From an uncultured Bacillota bacterium (GTDB lineage Bacteria; Bacillota; Clostridia; Oscillospirales; Oscillospiraceae), in the NCBI GenBank assembly GCA_947073765.1, contig CAMTMZ010000001.1, forward strand, positions 1 through 64,000: 64,000 bases of DNA. The letters run 5' to 3'. Each line of letters opens with the position of its first letter. Position 1 is the stretch's first letter. The translations under genes and the position numbers were made by a program. Of the stretch, positions 18,155 through 28,708 are shown one piece after another. Under the pieces are notes generated by a model, which saw nothing but the letters and a program-made list of their open reading frames with translations, was not told the DNA's origin and made no database searches.

Positions 18155-18511
18155 ATGAACAGGCTGTTGAAAAAAACATTTTTCCTGGCGTCTATTCTTA
18201 TGCTTGCCCTGGCCCTGGCTGTGCCCGCCTTTGCTGCCAGTGACAGCGGCCCTGAGGGGGACGCTGCCATGGTTCAGGAGGATAACACCATTGGCCTGAA
18301 GGCCATCGCCGCAGGTATCGCCGTAGGCATCGCCGCCGCCGGCGGCGCGGTAGGCATGGGACTGGCGACCGCCAAGTCTACAGAGAGCATTGCCCGCCAG
18401 CCTGAGGCGGAGGGCAAGGTCCGTACCACGCTGATGCTGGGCCTGGTCTTTATCGAAACAGCCATCATCTACGCTTTGCTGGTGGTTATTTTGATTATCT
18501 TCGTGTTGTAA
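18155..18511 (+). CDS. atpE: F-type ATP synthase subunit c with N-terminal signal-like extension
   Basis: A 118-residue proteolipid, longer than the usual 75-90. Residues 1-27 look like a cleavable signal peptide (basic start, hydrophobic core, AFA cleavage box), followed by an acidic linker and the two-helix hairpin with the conserved polar loop ARQPE. The ion-binding Glu is in FIETAIIYAL. Compared with Na+ c-subunits such as Ilyobacter, the Glu and the Tyr five residues on are kept and Ser66 is Thr. The helix-1 position of Gln32 is Met, so the Na+ site is incomplete and proton coupling is the more likely reading. The ribosome site GGAGGG precedes ATG by 9 nt. Confidence 0.9.
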   Translation: MNRLLKKTFFLASILMLALALAVPAFAASDSGPEGDAAMVQEDNTIGLKAIAAGIAVGIAAAGGAVGMGLATAKSTESIARQPEAEGKVRTTLMLGLVFIETAIIYALLVVILIIFVL

Positions 18512-18527
18512 GGCAGGTGGAATATAG

Positions 18528-19010
18528 ATGCCCTTAAACATTGATCTGCAGCAAATTTTGCTGCATTGGATGAATCTGGCCATCCTCACCGGAGGACTGT
18601 ACCTTCTGCTGTATAAACCGGTGAAGGACTTTATGACCAAGCGGGAGGAGCATTACCGCCAGCTGGACGAGCAGGCGGCGGAGAAGCTGGCTCAGGCGGA
18701 GCGGGTCCAGGCGGAGTACCAAGCCAGATTGGACGGGGCGGATGAGGAGATTCATCAGGCCCGTGCCCGTGCCCAGCAGGCCATCCAGCAGTCCACAGAG
18801 GACCAGCTGGCCAAGGCCAGGGAGCAGGCCCGGCAGATTGTGGCCCACGCCCAGACGGAGGCGGAGCACAGTCGGGAGCGAGTGCTGCGGGAGTCCCAGC
18901 GGGAGCTGCGCAAGCTGGCTGCCCAAGCTACCAAAAAGCTTGCCTTCCACGTTGATCCCTTCGACCAGTTCTTAGACCTGGCGGAGGAGGGGGAAGAGTA
19001 TGAGGAGTGA
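18528..19010 (+). CDS. atpF: F-type ATP synthase subunit b
   Basis: A 160-residue peripheral-stalk subunit: one N-terminal membrane span (about residues 10-30, LLHWMNLAILTGGLYLLLY) and a long charged coiled coil rich in Ala, Glu and Arg. Length is normal, and its C-terminus does not contain a delta domain, unlike the b-delta fusion of mycobacteria. Its 3' end overlaps the next gene by 11 nt, exactly where a separate atpH (delta) gene would normally stand. Confidence 0.92.
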   Translation: MPLNIDLQQILLHWMNLAILTGGLYLLLYKPVKDFMTKREEHYRQLDEQAAEKLAQAERVQAEYQARLDGADEEIHQARARAQQAIQQSTEDQLAKAREQARQIVAHAQTEAEHSRERVLRESQRELRKLAAQATKKLAFHVDPFDQFLDLAEEGEEYEE

Positions 19011-20752
19011 CAGAAGCCGCCTGACAGCTCAGCTGCGCAGCGCCAAGGAACCCACCCAGGACCAGCAGCGCCGCTTTGCCGAGTTCCTGTCAAAAAAATA
19101 TAAGCGCAAGGTGCCTCTGCGCTGGGAGGAGGACGCCTCCCTGCGCTCTGGCTTCCGCCTTCAGGTGGGGTCGGATATCTACGATTGGAGCCTGGAGGGG
19201 CGCATCCGTCAGTTCCAGGACCATCTGCGCCAGATCCAGCCGGGGCAGGAGGAGCTGATGCCCTTGATGCGCCAGGCTGTGGAAGACTGGACCCTGGCTG
19301 TGGTGCCCGAAGAGATTGGACGGGTGCTCACGGTAGACAGTGAGATTGCCACAGTAGATGGTCTGGAGCACGCCCAATATGGCGAGATACTCCTGTTTAC
19401 CGGTGGCATTCGGGGGATGGTCCAGGATCTGCGCCGGGACGCGGTGAGCTGCATTATTTTTGGCGACGCGGAGGAGATCAGCGCGGGCAGCCTGGTCCGC
19501 CGCACCAAAAAGACCGCCGGCATGCCGGTGGGCGACGGGTTTTTGGGCCGGGTGGTGGACGCCTTGGGCGTTCCGCTGGACGGCAAGGGCCGCATCCAGG
19601 CGGAAGGCCGCCGGCCTATCGAGGCCCCGGCGCCCAGTATTTTGGACCGCCAGAGCGTCAATGCTCCCATGGAGACCGGCCTTCTGGCTATCGACGCCAT
19701 GTTTCCCATCGGCCGGGGTCAGCGGGAGCTGATTATTGGCGACCGTCAGACCGGCAAGACGGCCATCGCCGTGGACACCATTCTGAACCAGAAGGGGAAG
19801 AATGTGGTGTGTATCTATGTGGCAATCGGCCAAAAGACCAGCTCAATCGCCCAATTAGTGGAAAACCTGTCCCGGCGGGGAGCCATGGAGTATACCACCG
19901 TCATCAGCGCCCCTGCGGGGGCATCGGCGGCCCTGCAGTATATCGCACCCTACGCCGGCTGTGCCTTGGCGGAGCATTTCATGTACCATGGTCAGGACGT
20001 GCTCATTGTCTATGACGATCTTAGCAAGCATGCGGTGGCCTACCGGGCGCTGAGCCTTCTGATGGGCCGTTCTCCGGGGCGTGAGGCCTATCCCGGCGAT
20101 GTGTTTTACCTCCACTCCCGACTTCTGGAGCGGGCCGCTCACCTCAGTGATGAGCTGGGGGGAGGCAGCATGACCGCCCTGCCTATTGCAGAAACGCAGG
20201 CGGGAGATGTCTCCGCCTATATTCCCACCAATATTATCTCTATTACTGATGGTCAGATTTTTCTGGAAAGCGACCTGTTTTTTGCCGGCCAGAGGCCCGC
20301 GGTCAACGTGGGTCTGTCAGTCTCCCGTGTAGGAGGCGATGCCCAAACAAAGGCTATGAAGAAGGCGGCGGGCACCCTTCGACTGGACCTGGCCCAATAC
20401 CGGGAGATGGAAGTATTCACTCAGTTCTCCAGCGATCTGGACGATGCCACCAAGCGTCAGCTGACCTACGGTCAGGGCCTAATGGCTTTGCTGCGCCAGC
20501 CCCAGTACCACCCGCAGTCGCAGTATCAGCAGGTAATTTTGCTGGTGGCGGCGCTGGGACATGTGATGCAGGAGGTCCCCATAGACGACATTGACTGCTT
20601 TGAGGACCAGCTGCTGGCCTTCACAGAGGAGCAGGCACCGGACCTGTGCCAGCGTTTGGACCTGTCCGGACAGCTGTCACAGGAGGACCGGGAGGAGATT
20701 CTGGAACTGGCTCGAGAATGTCTGGAGCAGTTCCAGGCGGGCGGAAAGCGCG

Positions 20753-20760
<8 letters not shown>
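19000..20760 (+). CDS. atpA: ATP synthase delta C-terminal domain fused to subunit alpha
   Basis: A 586-residue protein, about 85 longer than ordinary alpha. Residues from about 85 on are a normal alpha subunit: Walker A GDRQTGKTA, the Arg-finger region SVSRVGGDAQ, and the usual C-terminal domain. Residues about 8-78 instead resemble the C-terminal domain of delta/OSCP: LRSAKEPTQDQQ, FLSKKYKRKVPL, then DASLRSGFRLQVGSDIYD and SLEGRIRQF, matching the family pattern D-x-S-L-x-G-G-x-x-(I/V)-x-(I/V)-G-x-x-x-x-D-x-S. No separate atpH exists between atpF and here. The N-terminal delta domain, which normally grips the alpha N-termini, is absent from the operon, as if covalent linkage replaced it. An internal ribosome site at 19247 with ATG 19258 could also yield a free 500-residue alpha. 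Confidence 0.88.
19247..19260 (+). promoter_or_regulatory. Possible internal ribosome binding site and ATG for free alpha subunit
   Basis: AGGAGG at 19247-19252, 5-nt spacing, then ATG at 19258-19260, in frame with the delta-alpha gene (Met87). Starting here gives a 500-residue protein, the normal alpha length, without the delta-like domain. The GGAGGAG also encodes Glu-Glu, so coincidence is possible. Confidence 0.5.
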
Positions 20761-23062
<2,302 letters not shown>

Positions 23063-23063
<1 letters not shown>

Positions 23064-23476
23064 TGGAGACATTTCAGGTGCATATCCTGGCTGCTGACCA
23101 AACGTTTTACGAGGGACCCTGCGTCAGTCTGACCATTACCACCACCGACGGCGAGCGGGGCATTCTGGCCAACCACAGCAGCATGATTGCTGCTGTCAAG
23201 CCGGGCACTCTGCGCTATCAGGTGCCAGGGGAGGAGGCCAGGCTGGCCGCCGTCTCCCCTGGCATGGTAAAGGTGGAGGACAACGACGTGCTGGTGCTGG
23301 TAGACTCCGCTGAACGCCCGGAGGAGATTGATATTGTTCGGGCTCAGCGGGAGATTGACGAGGCCCGGGAGATTCTGCTCCAAAAAAAGACCCGGCAGGA
23401 ATACCAGATTGCCCAGGCCACTATGGCCCGGGCTCTGAACCGCCTGCGGGTAAAGAACATGGGTATCGGAAGATAA
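23063..23476 (+). CDS. atpC: F-type ATP synthase subunit epsilon
   Basis: A 137-residue central-stalk subunit: an N-terminal beta-sandwich (residues about 1-85, with TTDGERGILANHSSMIAAVKPG) and a C-terminal helical hairpin (EIDIVRAQREIDEAREIL) that can inhibit ATP hydrolysis. ATG overlaps the beta stop codon by one base (TGATG). It is the last recognised synthase subunit of the operon. Confidence 0.93.
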
Positions 23477-23491
23477 AGGAAGGGAGGTCCC

Positions 23492-24322
23492 ATGAATCAC
23501 CAGAGCAGAGCGATTCTCTACCACTATACCGACTTTCAGGCGGTTGACGGCATTCTGGGCCATGCGCAGCTTCGGGTAAATAACGTGCTGCGCATGAACG
23601 ACTCGGCGGAGATGCGCCACTTTATGGACCGGCTGTGCGCCGCAGTGTCCCAGCGTCTGGAGGAGGACGGTGATGATGAGCGGGTCGGCCGAGTCCGGCA
23701 GCTGTTCCGGGAGGAGATGAAAAAGGAGTACTCTGCCTTTGCCGCCTGTTTTTCTTTCCATAGGGACGATGCCGCTCAATGGGAGCGATACGGCAACCGG
23801 GGCCGGGGTGTGTGCATCGCCTTCCAAAGGGAATATTTGGAAAAAATGGCCACAGGGGCCCTGTCTCTTCAGTTGGTCTTTTATCAAAACGACATGGCCG
23901 GCCACCCCATGGTGGAGAAATTTTGCAGCTTGATTCGGGAGGGGGCGGACCTGCATGGGGAGGAGATCAGGCGGGCCATGTGTGAGGCCTGGGCCTGTTC
24001 GGTATCCTTTAAACATCCCTCCTTCCGCTCAGAGTATGAGATGCGGCTGGTCGTCTCCCCCTTTGAAAAGGAGGGGCTGGACATTCAGCCCTGCTATCAT
24101 GTGTCCAAGGAGCGAATAAAAAAATACTATCCGCTGGATCTGAAGGGTATGTGTGAGAGAATCGGTATTGACGTTGAGGACTTGGTTACCGAGCTGATCA
24201 TTGGGCCTGACTCCACCCAGTCCGCGGCCATTTTTCAGGACTATCTACGGGACCAGGGTTTGAACCGGCTGGCCCAGCGGGTGTCACTTTCAGATTGTCC
24301 CTTGCGGGTGTCGATGAAATGA
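23492..24322 (+). CDS. DUF2971 family protein
   Basis: A 276-residue soluble protein of the uncharacterised DUF2971 family. The recognisable start is LYHYTDFQAVDGILGHAQLR, followed by NDSAEMRHF and later CFSFHRDDAAQWERYG and GVCIAF. The family is often found near defence or stress genes but has no settled function that I can rely on. It begins 15 bp after atpC, with AAGGGAGG before the ATG, and is followed by the first strong terminator of the operon. It is therefore probably co-transcribed with the ATP synthase. Confidence 0.7.
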   Translation: MNHQSRAILYHYTDFQAVDGILGHAQLRVNNVLRMNDSAEMRHFMDRLCAAVSQRLEEDGDDERVGRVRQLFREEMKKEYSAFAACFSFHRDDAAQWERYGNRGRGVCIAFQREYLEKMATGALSLQLVFYQNDMAGHPMVEKFCSLIREGADLHGEEIRRAMCEAWACSVSFKHPSFRSEYEMRLVVSPFEKEGLDIQPCYHVSKERIKKYYPLDLKGMCERIGIDVEDLVTELIIGPDSTQSAAIFQDYLRDQGLNRLAQRVSLSDCPLRVSMK

Positions 24323-24350
24323 AAAGCTCCCTGGGCTCAGGGAGCTTTTT
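24322..24350 (+). terminator. Intrinsic terminator of the ATP synthase operon
   Basis: AAAAGCTCCCTG pairs perfectly with CAGGGAGCTTTT around a GGCT loop, followed by a T-run. Confidence 0.9.
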
Positions 24351-24364
24351 ACACGCTCCTGCGG

Positions 24365-24393
24365 TTGATTTTTCCAACTCTGCCAGGTATAAT
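24365..24393 (+). promoter_or_regulatory. Sigma-A promoter for C11 peptidase gene
   Basis: TTGATT at 24365-24370, 17-nt spacer, perfect TATAAT at 24388-24393, directly after the upstream terminator. Confidence 0.75.
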
Positions 24394-24428
24394 AGTTTGT
24401 AATTTTCAAAAAAGGAAGTGAACCGCGC

Positions 24429-26780
24429 ATGGAAAAACAGAGACCCAGAAGCCGGGAGAAAAACATTGCCGGCGCGGCAAAAACGGTAAACAAGCGGGGA
24501 GAAGGCCTGGGCACCGGCCCGGTGGGTGTTCCCAGAGATACAGGGAACGGAAACCGGGGAGCCTCGGCCCGCGCTTCTGGCAATACCCGCTCCGTGGGCG
24601 GCTTTAAGCTGATTATTCTGCTGGCCGCTCTGCTGTTGGGCGGCGGCGGTGGACTGATGACGATGCTGGGCGGGCAGTCCGGACAGACGGCTTCTCCGTC
24701 CGGCGGAGGTCTAAATGTCAGCTCACTGATTGGCAGCCTGGGCGGCGGAAGCGTGTCCGGCGGATGGCAGGGACAGCCTAATACCGGCAAACTGAACACC
24801 TCCGTAGATCCAGCCGCCAGGGAAAAACGGGTGAAGCTGCTGGGCGGCGGAAAGGACACCGTCACCATTATGGTGTACATGTGCGGCACCGACCTGGAGT
24901 CCCGGGCGGGAATGGGCACCTCCGATTTGCAGGAGATGCTGGCCGCTGACTTTGACAGCAATATCAACCTGCTGCTTTACACCGGCGGCTGCAAGAGCTG
25001 GAAGAACAACCAGGTGAGCAGCTCCACAAACCAGATCTGGCAGATTAAAAACGGCGGCATGGTCTGTCTGGAAAAGGATCTGGGGGCCGTCCCCATGACT
25101 GACCCAAAGATTCTGACCGGCTTTATCCAGTACTGTGAGGATAAATTCCCTGCCAGCCGCTATGAGCTCATCCTCTGGGATCATGGCGGAGGCTCCATCA
25201 GCGGCTATGGGTACGACGAAAAGTTTGCGCAGAGCGGCTCTATGGGCCTGGCGGGGATTGATCAGGCACTGACCAAAGCAGGGGTGGCCTTCGACTTTAT
25301 TGGCTTCGACGCCTGTCTTATGGCTACGGCAGAGAACGCCCTGATGCTCACCAAGCACGCAGATTATCTCATCGCCTCGGAGGAGACAGAGCCCGGTGTA
25401 GGCTGGTACTACACCAATTGGCTCACCTCCCTGGGCAAAGACCCCTCCATGCCTACCCTGGAGATCGGCAAGAACATCGCCGACGACTTTGTGGATGTCT
25501 GCGCACAGAGATGTGCCGGTCAGCTGACCACCCTGTCGGTGATCGACCTGGCGGAGCTGGAGGCCACCCTGCCGGACGACCTCAACGACTTCTCCAAGTC
25601 GGCCAGCCGGCTTATCGCCAACAAGGAGTATCAGACGGTGTCCAATGCCAGGAGCAACACCCGGGAGTTTGCCCAGTCCAGTAAAATCGACCACGTGGAT
25701 TTGGTCCACCTGGCCAAGAACCTGGGCAGCAAGGAGGCGGGTGAGCTGGCGGATACCTTGCTCAGCGCGGTGAAATACAACCGCACCTCCTCCAACATGG
25801 CCAACGCCTACGGTATTTCCATCTACTTCCCCTACCGCAACAACAGAGCCGCGGTGAGCAACGCGGTAAAGTCTTACCAGGCGGTGGGAATGGACAGCGA
25901 CTACATCCGCTGTATTCAGCAGTTCTCCGACATGAAGACTGCCGGCCAGCAGAGCAGCGGGGGAGCGGGCGCCATGAGTGCTCTGGAAGGAATATTGGGC
26001 ACCGGGGTTGACCTAGGGGATATATCTGGTTTTTTGCAGATGGCCATGCGGGACGGCCTGTTCAGTGACCGCTCTCTGGACCTGGAGCAGACAGCCCAGT
26101 ACATTTCGGAGCACCGCCTGAAAGGGGAGGAGCTGTGGTGGTCCGGCCACCAAGAGGACGGCACCCCGACCCTTCACCTCGATGAGGACCAGTGGTCCCT
26201 GGTGCAGAACCTGGATCTGAACGTATTTGTTGATGACGGCGGGGGTTATATCGACCTGGGGCTGGACAACGTCTTCGAGATCACTGCCAGCGGCGACCTG
26301 CTGGGGGTGTATGACGGCACCTGGCTCGCCATCAATGGCCAGCCCGTGGCCTACTACCACACCGGAACTGTGGACGACGGGGAGCGCTATACCATCACCG
26401 GCTACGTGCCGGTGCTCCACAACGGCCAGCGCTCCGAGCTGCTGCTCACCTTTGACAACGACCAGCCCTACGGCTACGTAGCCGGTGTCCGGGCGGTGTA
26501 TCCCGACGGTGAAACCGAGACGGTGGCCAAGAGTGACACCGACCTCCAGGAGGGGGATGTACTGGAATTTGTGTGCGACTACTATGGCTATGGCGCAAAC
26601 GCGGGGCCGCTGGAGGACTTCCACTATTTGGACAGCTACCTCCTGGGCGAGCCGTTAACAGTGGACGCAGAGGGGTTGACTATTTCCAATGTCCCCCTGG
26701 AGGGTACCGTCAGGGCCGCCTACCGCTTTACCGACCTGTACAACAACCAGTTCTGGACCGCGTCCATCCCAAAGGGATAG
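24429..26780 (+). CDS. Membrane-anchored clostripain-family (C11) cysteine peptidase
   Basis: A 783-residue protein. Residues 1-57 are basic and Gly/Arg-rich without a classical signal. One hydrophobic span follows (about 58-78, FKLIILLAALLLGGGGGL), then a Gly/Ser linker. The C11 catalytic domain (about 135-490) has His252 in LWDHGGGS and Cys296 in FDACLM, the clostripain dyad. The last 220 residues look like an appended beta-rich domain (IDLGLDNVFEITASGDLLG) that I cannot name. The long tail after a single N-terminal span suggests an extracytoplasmic protease tethered to the membrane. The target is unknown. It is a monocistronic unit with its own promoter and terminator. Confidence 0.85.
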   Translation: MEKQRPRSREKNIAGAAKTVNKRGEGLGTGPVGVPRDTGNGNRGASARASGNTRSVGGFKLIILLAALLLGGGGGLMTMLGGQSGQTASPSGGGLNVSSLIGSLGGGSVSGGWQGQPNTGKLNTSVDPAAREKRVKLLGGGKDTVTIMVYMCGTDLESRAGMGTSDLQEMLAADFDSNINLLLYTGGCKSWKNNQVSSSTNQIWQIKNGGMVCLEKDLGAVPMTDPKILTGFIQYCEDKFPASRYELILWDHGGGSISGYGYDEKFAQSGSMGLAGIDQALTKAGVAFDFIGFDACLMATAENALMLTKHADYLIASEETEPGVGWYYTNWLTSLGKDPSMPTLEIGKNIADDFVDVCAQRCAGQLTTLSVIDLAELEATLPDDLNDFSKSASRLIANKEYQTVSNARSNTREFAQSSKIDHVDLVHLAKNLGSKEAGELADTLLSAVKYNRTSSNMANAYGISIYFPYRNNRAAVSNAVKSYQAVGMDSDYIRCIQQFSDMKTAGQQSSGGAGAMSALEGILGTGVDLGDISGFLQMAMRDGLFSDRSLDLEQTAQYISEHRLKGEELWWSGHQEDGTPTLHLDEDQWSLVQNLDLNVFVDDGGGYIDLGLDNVFEITASGDLLGVYDGTWLAINGQPVAYYHTGTVDDGERYTITGYVPVLHNGQRSELLLTFDNDQPYGYVAGVRAVYPDGETETVAKSDTDLQEGDVLEFVCDYYGYGANAGPLEDFHYLDSYLLGEPLTVDAEGLTISNVPLEGTVRAAYRFTDLYNNQFWTASIPKG

Positions 26781-26846
26781 TTGTTTTCGTTTTTTGATAT
26801 TCGGTTGACAATAACTGGCCCTTCATTTGCGGCGGCTGTACCAGCC

Positions 26847-26882
26847 TCACCGGCACAGAATTTTCCGTGCCGGTGATTTTTT
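26847..26882 (+). terminator. Intrinsic terminator after C11 peptidase gene
   Basis: TCACCGGCAC pairs with GTGCCGGTGA around a 10-nt loop and is followed by T6. Confidence 0.85.
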
Positions 26883-26913
26883 ATAATTTTCGTTGAACAG
26901 TGTGAGCTGCCTC

Positions 26914-26942
26914 TTGAATTCTTAATTAAAATGTGCTATTCT
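26914..26942 (+). promoter_or_regulatory. Possible promoter for ROK gene
   Basis: TTGAAT at 26914-26919, 17-nt AT-rich spacer, TATTCT at 26937-26942. Transcription would start near 26950, which favours the GTG at 26978 over the one at 26933. Confidence 0.45.
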
Positions 26943-26977
26943 TACGGCAGAAATTTTTAATTGAAGAGGCGACGCGT

Positions 26978-28108
26978 GTGGATGATGTCATAACCGCCAC
27001 GGTTCTGCGGCAGACCAGCCGCCGGCGTGTTTTTCAATACATCTACAACAGCTCTCAGCCAGTCACTAGAAAAGAGATTGCTGAAGAGCTGTCTCTCAGT
27101 GTGCCAACGATAACAGGCAGCCTGTCTGAACTGGTGGAATTAGGGCTGGTGTCCTGTTCAGATGTCCAGGTCTCCACAGAGGAACGGAAGCCCAGAACCT
27201 ACGCACTGGAGCCTCTGGCCCGGGGGGCGGTGGGTCTTTCCATCCTGGACAATGAGGTGCGGATGCTGGCGATTGACATGCGTGCAAATGAGCTGGGTTT
27301 TCGAGCCTTGCCACTGCCCTTTACCCACACCGCCAGCTATTACGAGACCCTGACCCGCTGCCTGGAGGAGTTTCTGGATGATCTGGATCTGGACCGCAGC
27401 CGCCTTTTGGGGGTGGGGATTACTCTGCCTGGGATTATTGACCAGGAGGCGGGGAAGGTGGTAATGGCTCCAACCCTGGATCTTTGGGACGTTTCTCTGG
27501 ATGAGATATACCCCTATTTTTCCCGCTACCATTCCTTTATTGAAAACGATGCCAATGCCAGCGGATGCGCCGAACGGTGGATGGATAAAAGCCGGAGCAA
27601 TATGGTGTATCTGTATTTAGAGCGAGGTGTGGGGGGCGCTATTTTCTGGGATAATAAGCAGTACATCGGAGACCGAGGACGAGGAGGCGAGTTTGGTCAC
27701 CTGTGTATTGTACCGAACGGCAAACTGTGCCATTGCGGCCGGCGTGGCTGCCTGGAGGCCTATTGTTCCACTTCACGCCTCAGTGACGACCTGGGCGTTA
27801 CGCTGGAGGAATTTTTTGCCGCCCTGCGTGGAGGCGATGAGCAGGCCGCGGCCATTTGGGCGGAGTATTGCGACCACCTCACCGATGCGCTGAACAATTT
27901 GCGCACCAATTTTGATTGCGACATAGTCTTAGGTGGAACCCTGTCCTCTTATCTGGGGGATCTGTTTCCTGAGCTGTGCTGGGAACTGGGAGAAAAAACG
28001 CTCTTCAACGGTGACAGCTCCTTTCTCCATTTGGACCGGTTCGGTGCTCACAGTGCCTGTGCCGGTACGGCACTGCGGTTTATTGATGACTATCTTTGTT
28101 CGATTTGA
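26978..28108 (+). CDS. ROK-family transcriptional regulator
   Basis: A 376-residue NagC/XylR-type regulator. An N-terminal winged helix-turn-helix (about residues 10-65, PVTRKEIAEELSLSVPTITG) is followed by a ROK sugar-kinase-like domain. The ROK zinc motif is CHCGRRGCLEA, and the glycine-rich sequences GVGITLPGI and GRGGEFGHL are present. Such proteins bind a sugar or sugar phosphate and repress sugar genes. No sugar gene is adjacent, so the target is elsewhere; the sugar module at 9.4-17.1 kb lacks a regulator of its own and is a candidate. GTG 26978 follows GAAGAGG by 8 nt. Confidence 0.85.
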   Translation: MDDVITATVLRQTSRRRVFQYIYNSSQPVTRKEIAEELSLSVPTITGSLSELVELGLVSCSDVQVSTEERKPRTYALEPLARGAVGLSILDNEVRMLAIDMRANELGFRALPLPFTHTASYYETLTRCLEEFLDDLDLDRSRLLGVGITLPGIIDQEAGKVVMAPTLDLWDVSLDEIYPYFSRYHSFIENDANASGCAERWMDKSRSNMVYLYLERGVGGAIFWDNKQYIGDRGRGGEFGHLCIVPNGKLCHCGRRGCLEAYCSTSRLSDDLGVTLEEFFAALRGGDEQAAAIWAEYCDHLTDALNNLRTNFDCDIVLGGTLSSYLGDLFPELCWELGEKTLFNGDSSFLHLDRFGAHSACAGTALRFIDDYLCSI

Positions 28109-28144
28109 CATGGAGCCGGGTACGTGGTATCCGGCCCCTTTTTA

Positions 28145-28173
28145 TTGACGGCGGCAGGTCAGTGCGTTATAAT
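28145..28173 (+). promoter_or_regulatory. Sigma-A promoter for merR-VOC-mutS2
   Basis: TTGACG at 28145-28150, 17-nt spacer, TATAAT at 28168-28173. Confidence 0.75.
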
Positions 28174-28183
28174 AGACTTGAAA

Positions 28184-28197
28184 GTATTTAGAAATAC
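28184..28197. promoter_or_regulatory. Palindrome between promoter and merR, possible operator
   Basis: GTATTTAGAAATAC is a perfect inverted repeat of 6-bp arms with a 2-nt centre, starting 10 bp after the -10 box. A second dyad, AAAGTAAACTTT, lies at 28207-28218. MerR-type proteins bind such palindromes, so autoregulation is plausible. Confidence 0.4.
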
Positions 28198-28240
28198 CAG
28201 TATTTAAAGTAAACTTTAATTTGTCTCGGAGGATCTGTAT

Positions 28241-28708
28241 ATGTTTTATACCATTGGAGAGATGGCCCAGAGGCTGAACGTGGCTCCGTCCACTTTGCGT
28301 TACTATGATAAGGAGGGGCTGCTGCCCTTTTTGGAGCGGTCCAGCGGGGGCATGCGCATGTTTAAGGACGAGGATGTAGAGTGGCTGCAAATGCTGGGCT
28401 GCCTGAAAAAGGCGGGGATGCCCCTGCGGGAGATTAAGTCCTTCATGGAATTGTCCCGTCAGGGTGACGCCACCATTGGCGAGCGGCTGGAGATGATCGA
28501 ACAGCAGCGGCAGTCGGTGCTGGAGCAGAGGCGGCAGTTGGAGGACACATTGCTCATGTTAGACTATAAACAGTGGTACTACCAGACGGCTCAGGCGGCG
28601 GGGACCTGCACCGTGCTCAACACTCTGTCCCCGAAGCAGGTGCCGGAGCGGTTCCGGCCGCTGAAAGAGGAGTGGAAGGACGAGAAAGGTGGAAAGGAGC
28701 CGCAATGA
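28241..28708 (+). CDS. MerR-family transcriptional regulator
   Basis: A 155-residue regulator with the typical N-terminal winged helix (TIGEMAQRLNVAPSTLRYYDKEGLLP). A dimerisation coiled coil follows (about residues 80-110, ERLEMIEQQRQSVLEQRRQLED), and then a short C-terminal tail. The tail has no Cys-rich metal loop, so the effector is probably a small molecule or is sensed otherwise. The stop overlaps the next ATG by 4 nt, tying it to the VOC protein. Confidence 0.88.
   Translation: MFYTIGEMAQRLNVAPSTLRYYDKEGLLPFLERSSGGMRMFKDEDVEWLQMLGCLKKAGMPLREIKSFMELSRQGDATIGERLEMIEQQRQSVLEQRRQLEDTLLMLDYKQWYYQTAQAAGTCTVLNTLSPKQVPERFRPLKEEWKDEKGGKEPQ

Noticed and set aside
18528-19010. A b-delta fusion (mycobacterial type) as the home of the missing delta subunit
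   Set aside because: AtpF is only 160 residues with the standard span plus coiled coil; no delta-like sequence is in it. The delta-like domain is at the start of alpha instead.
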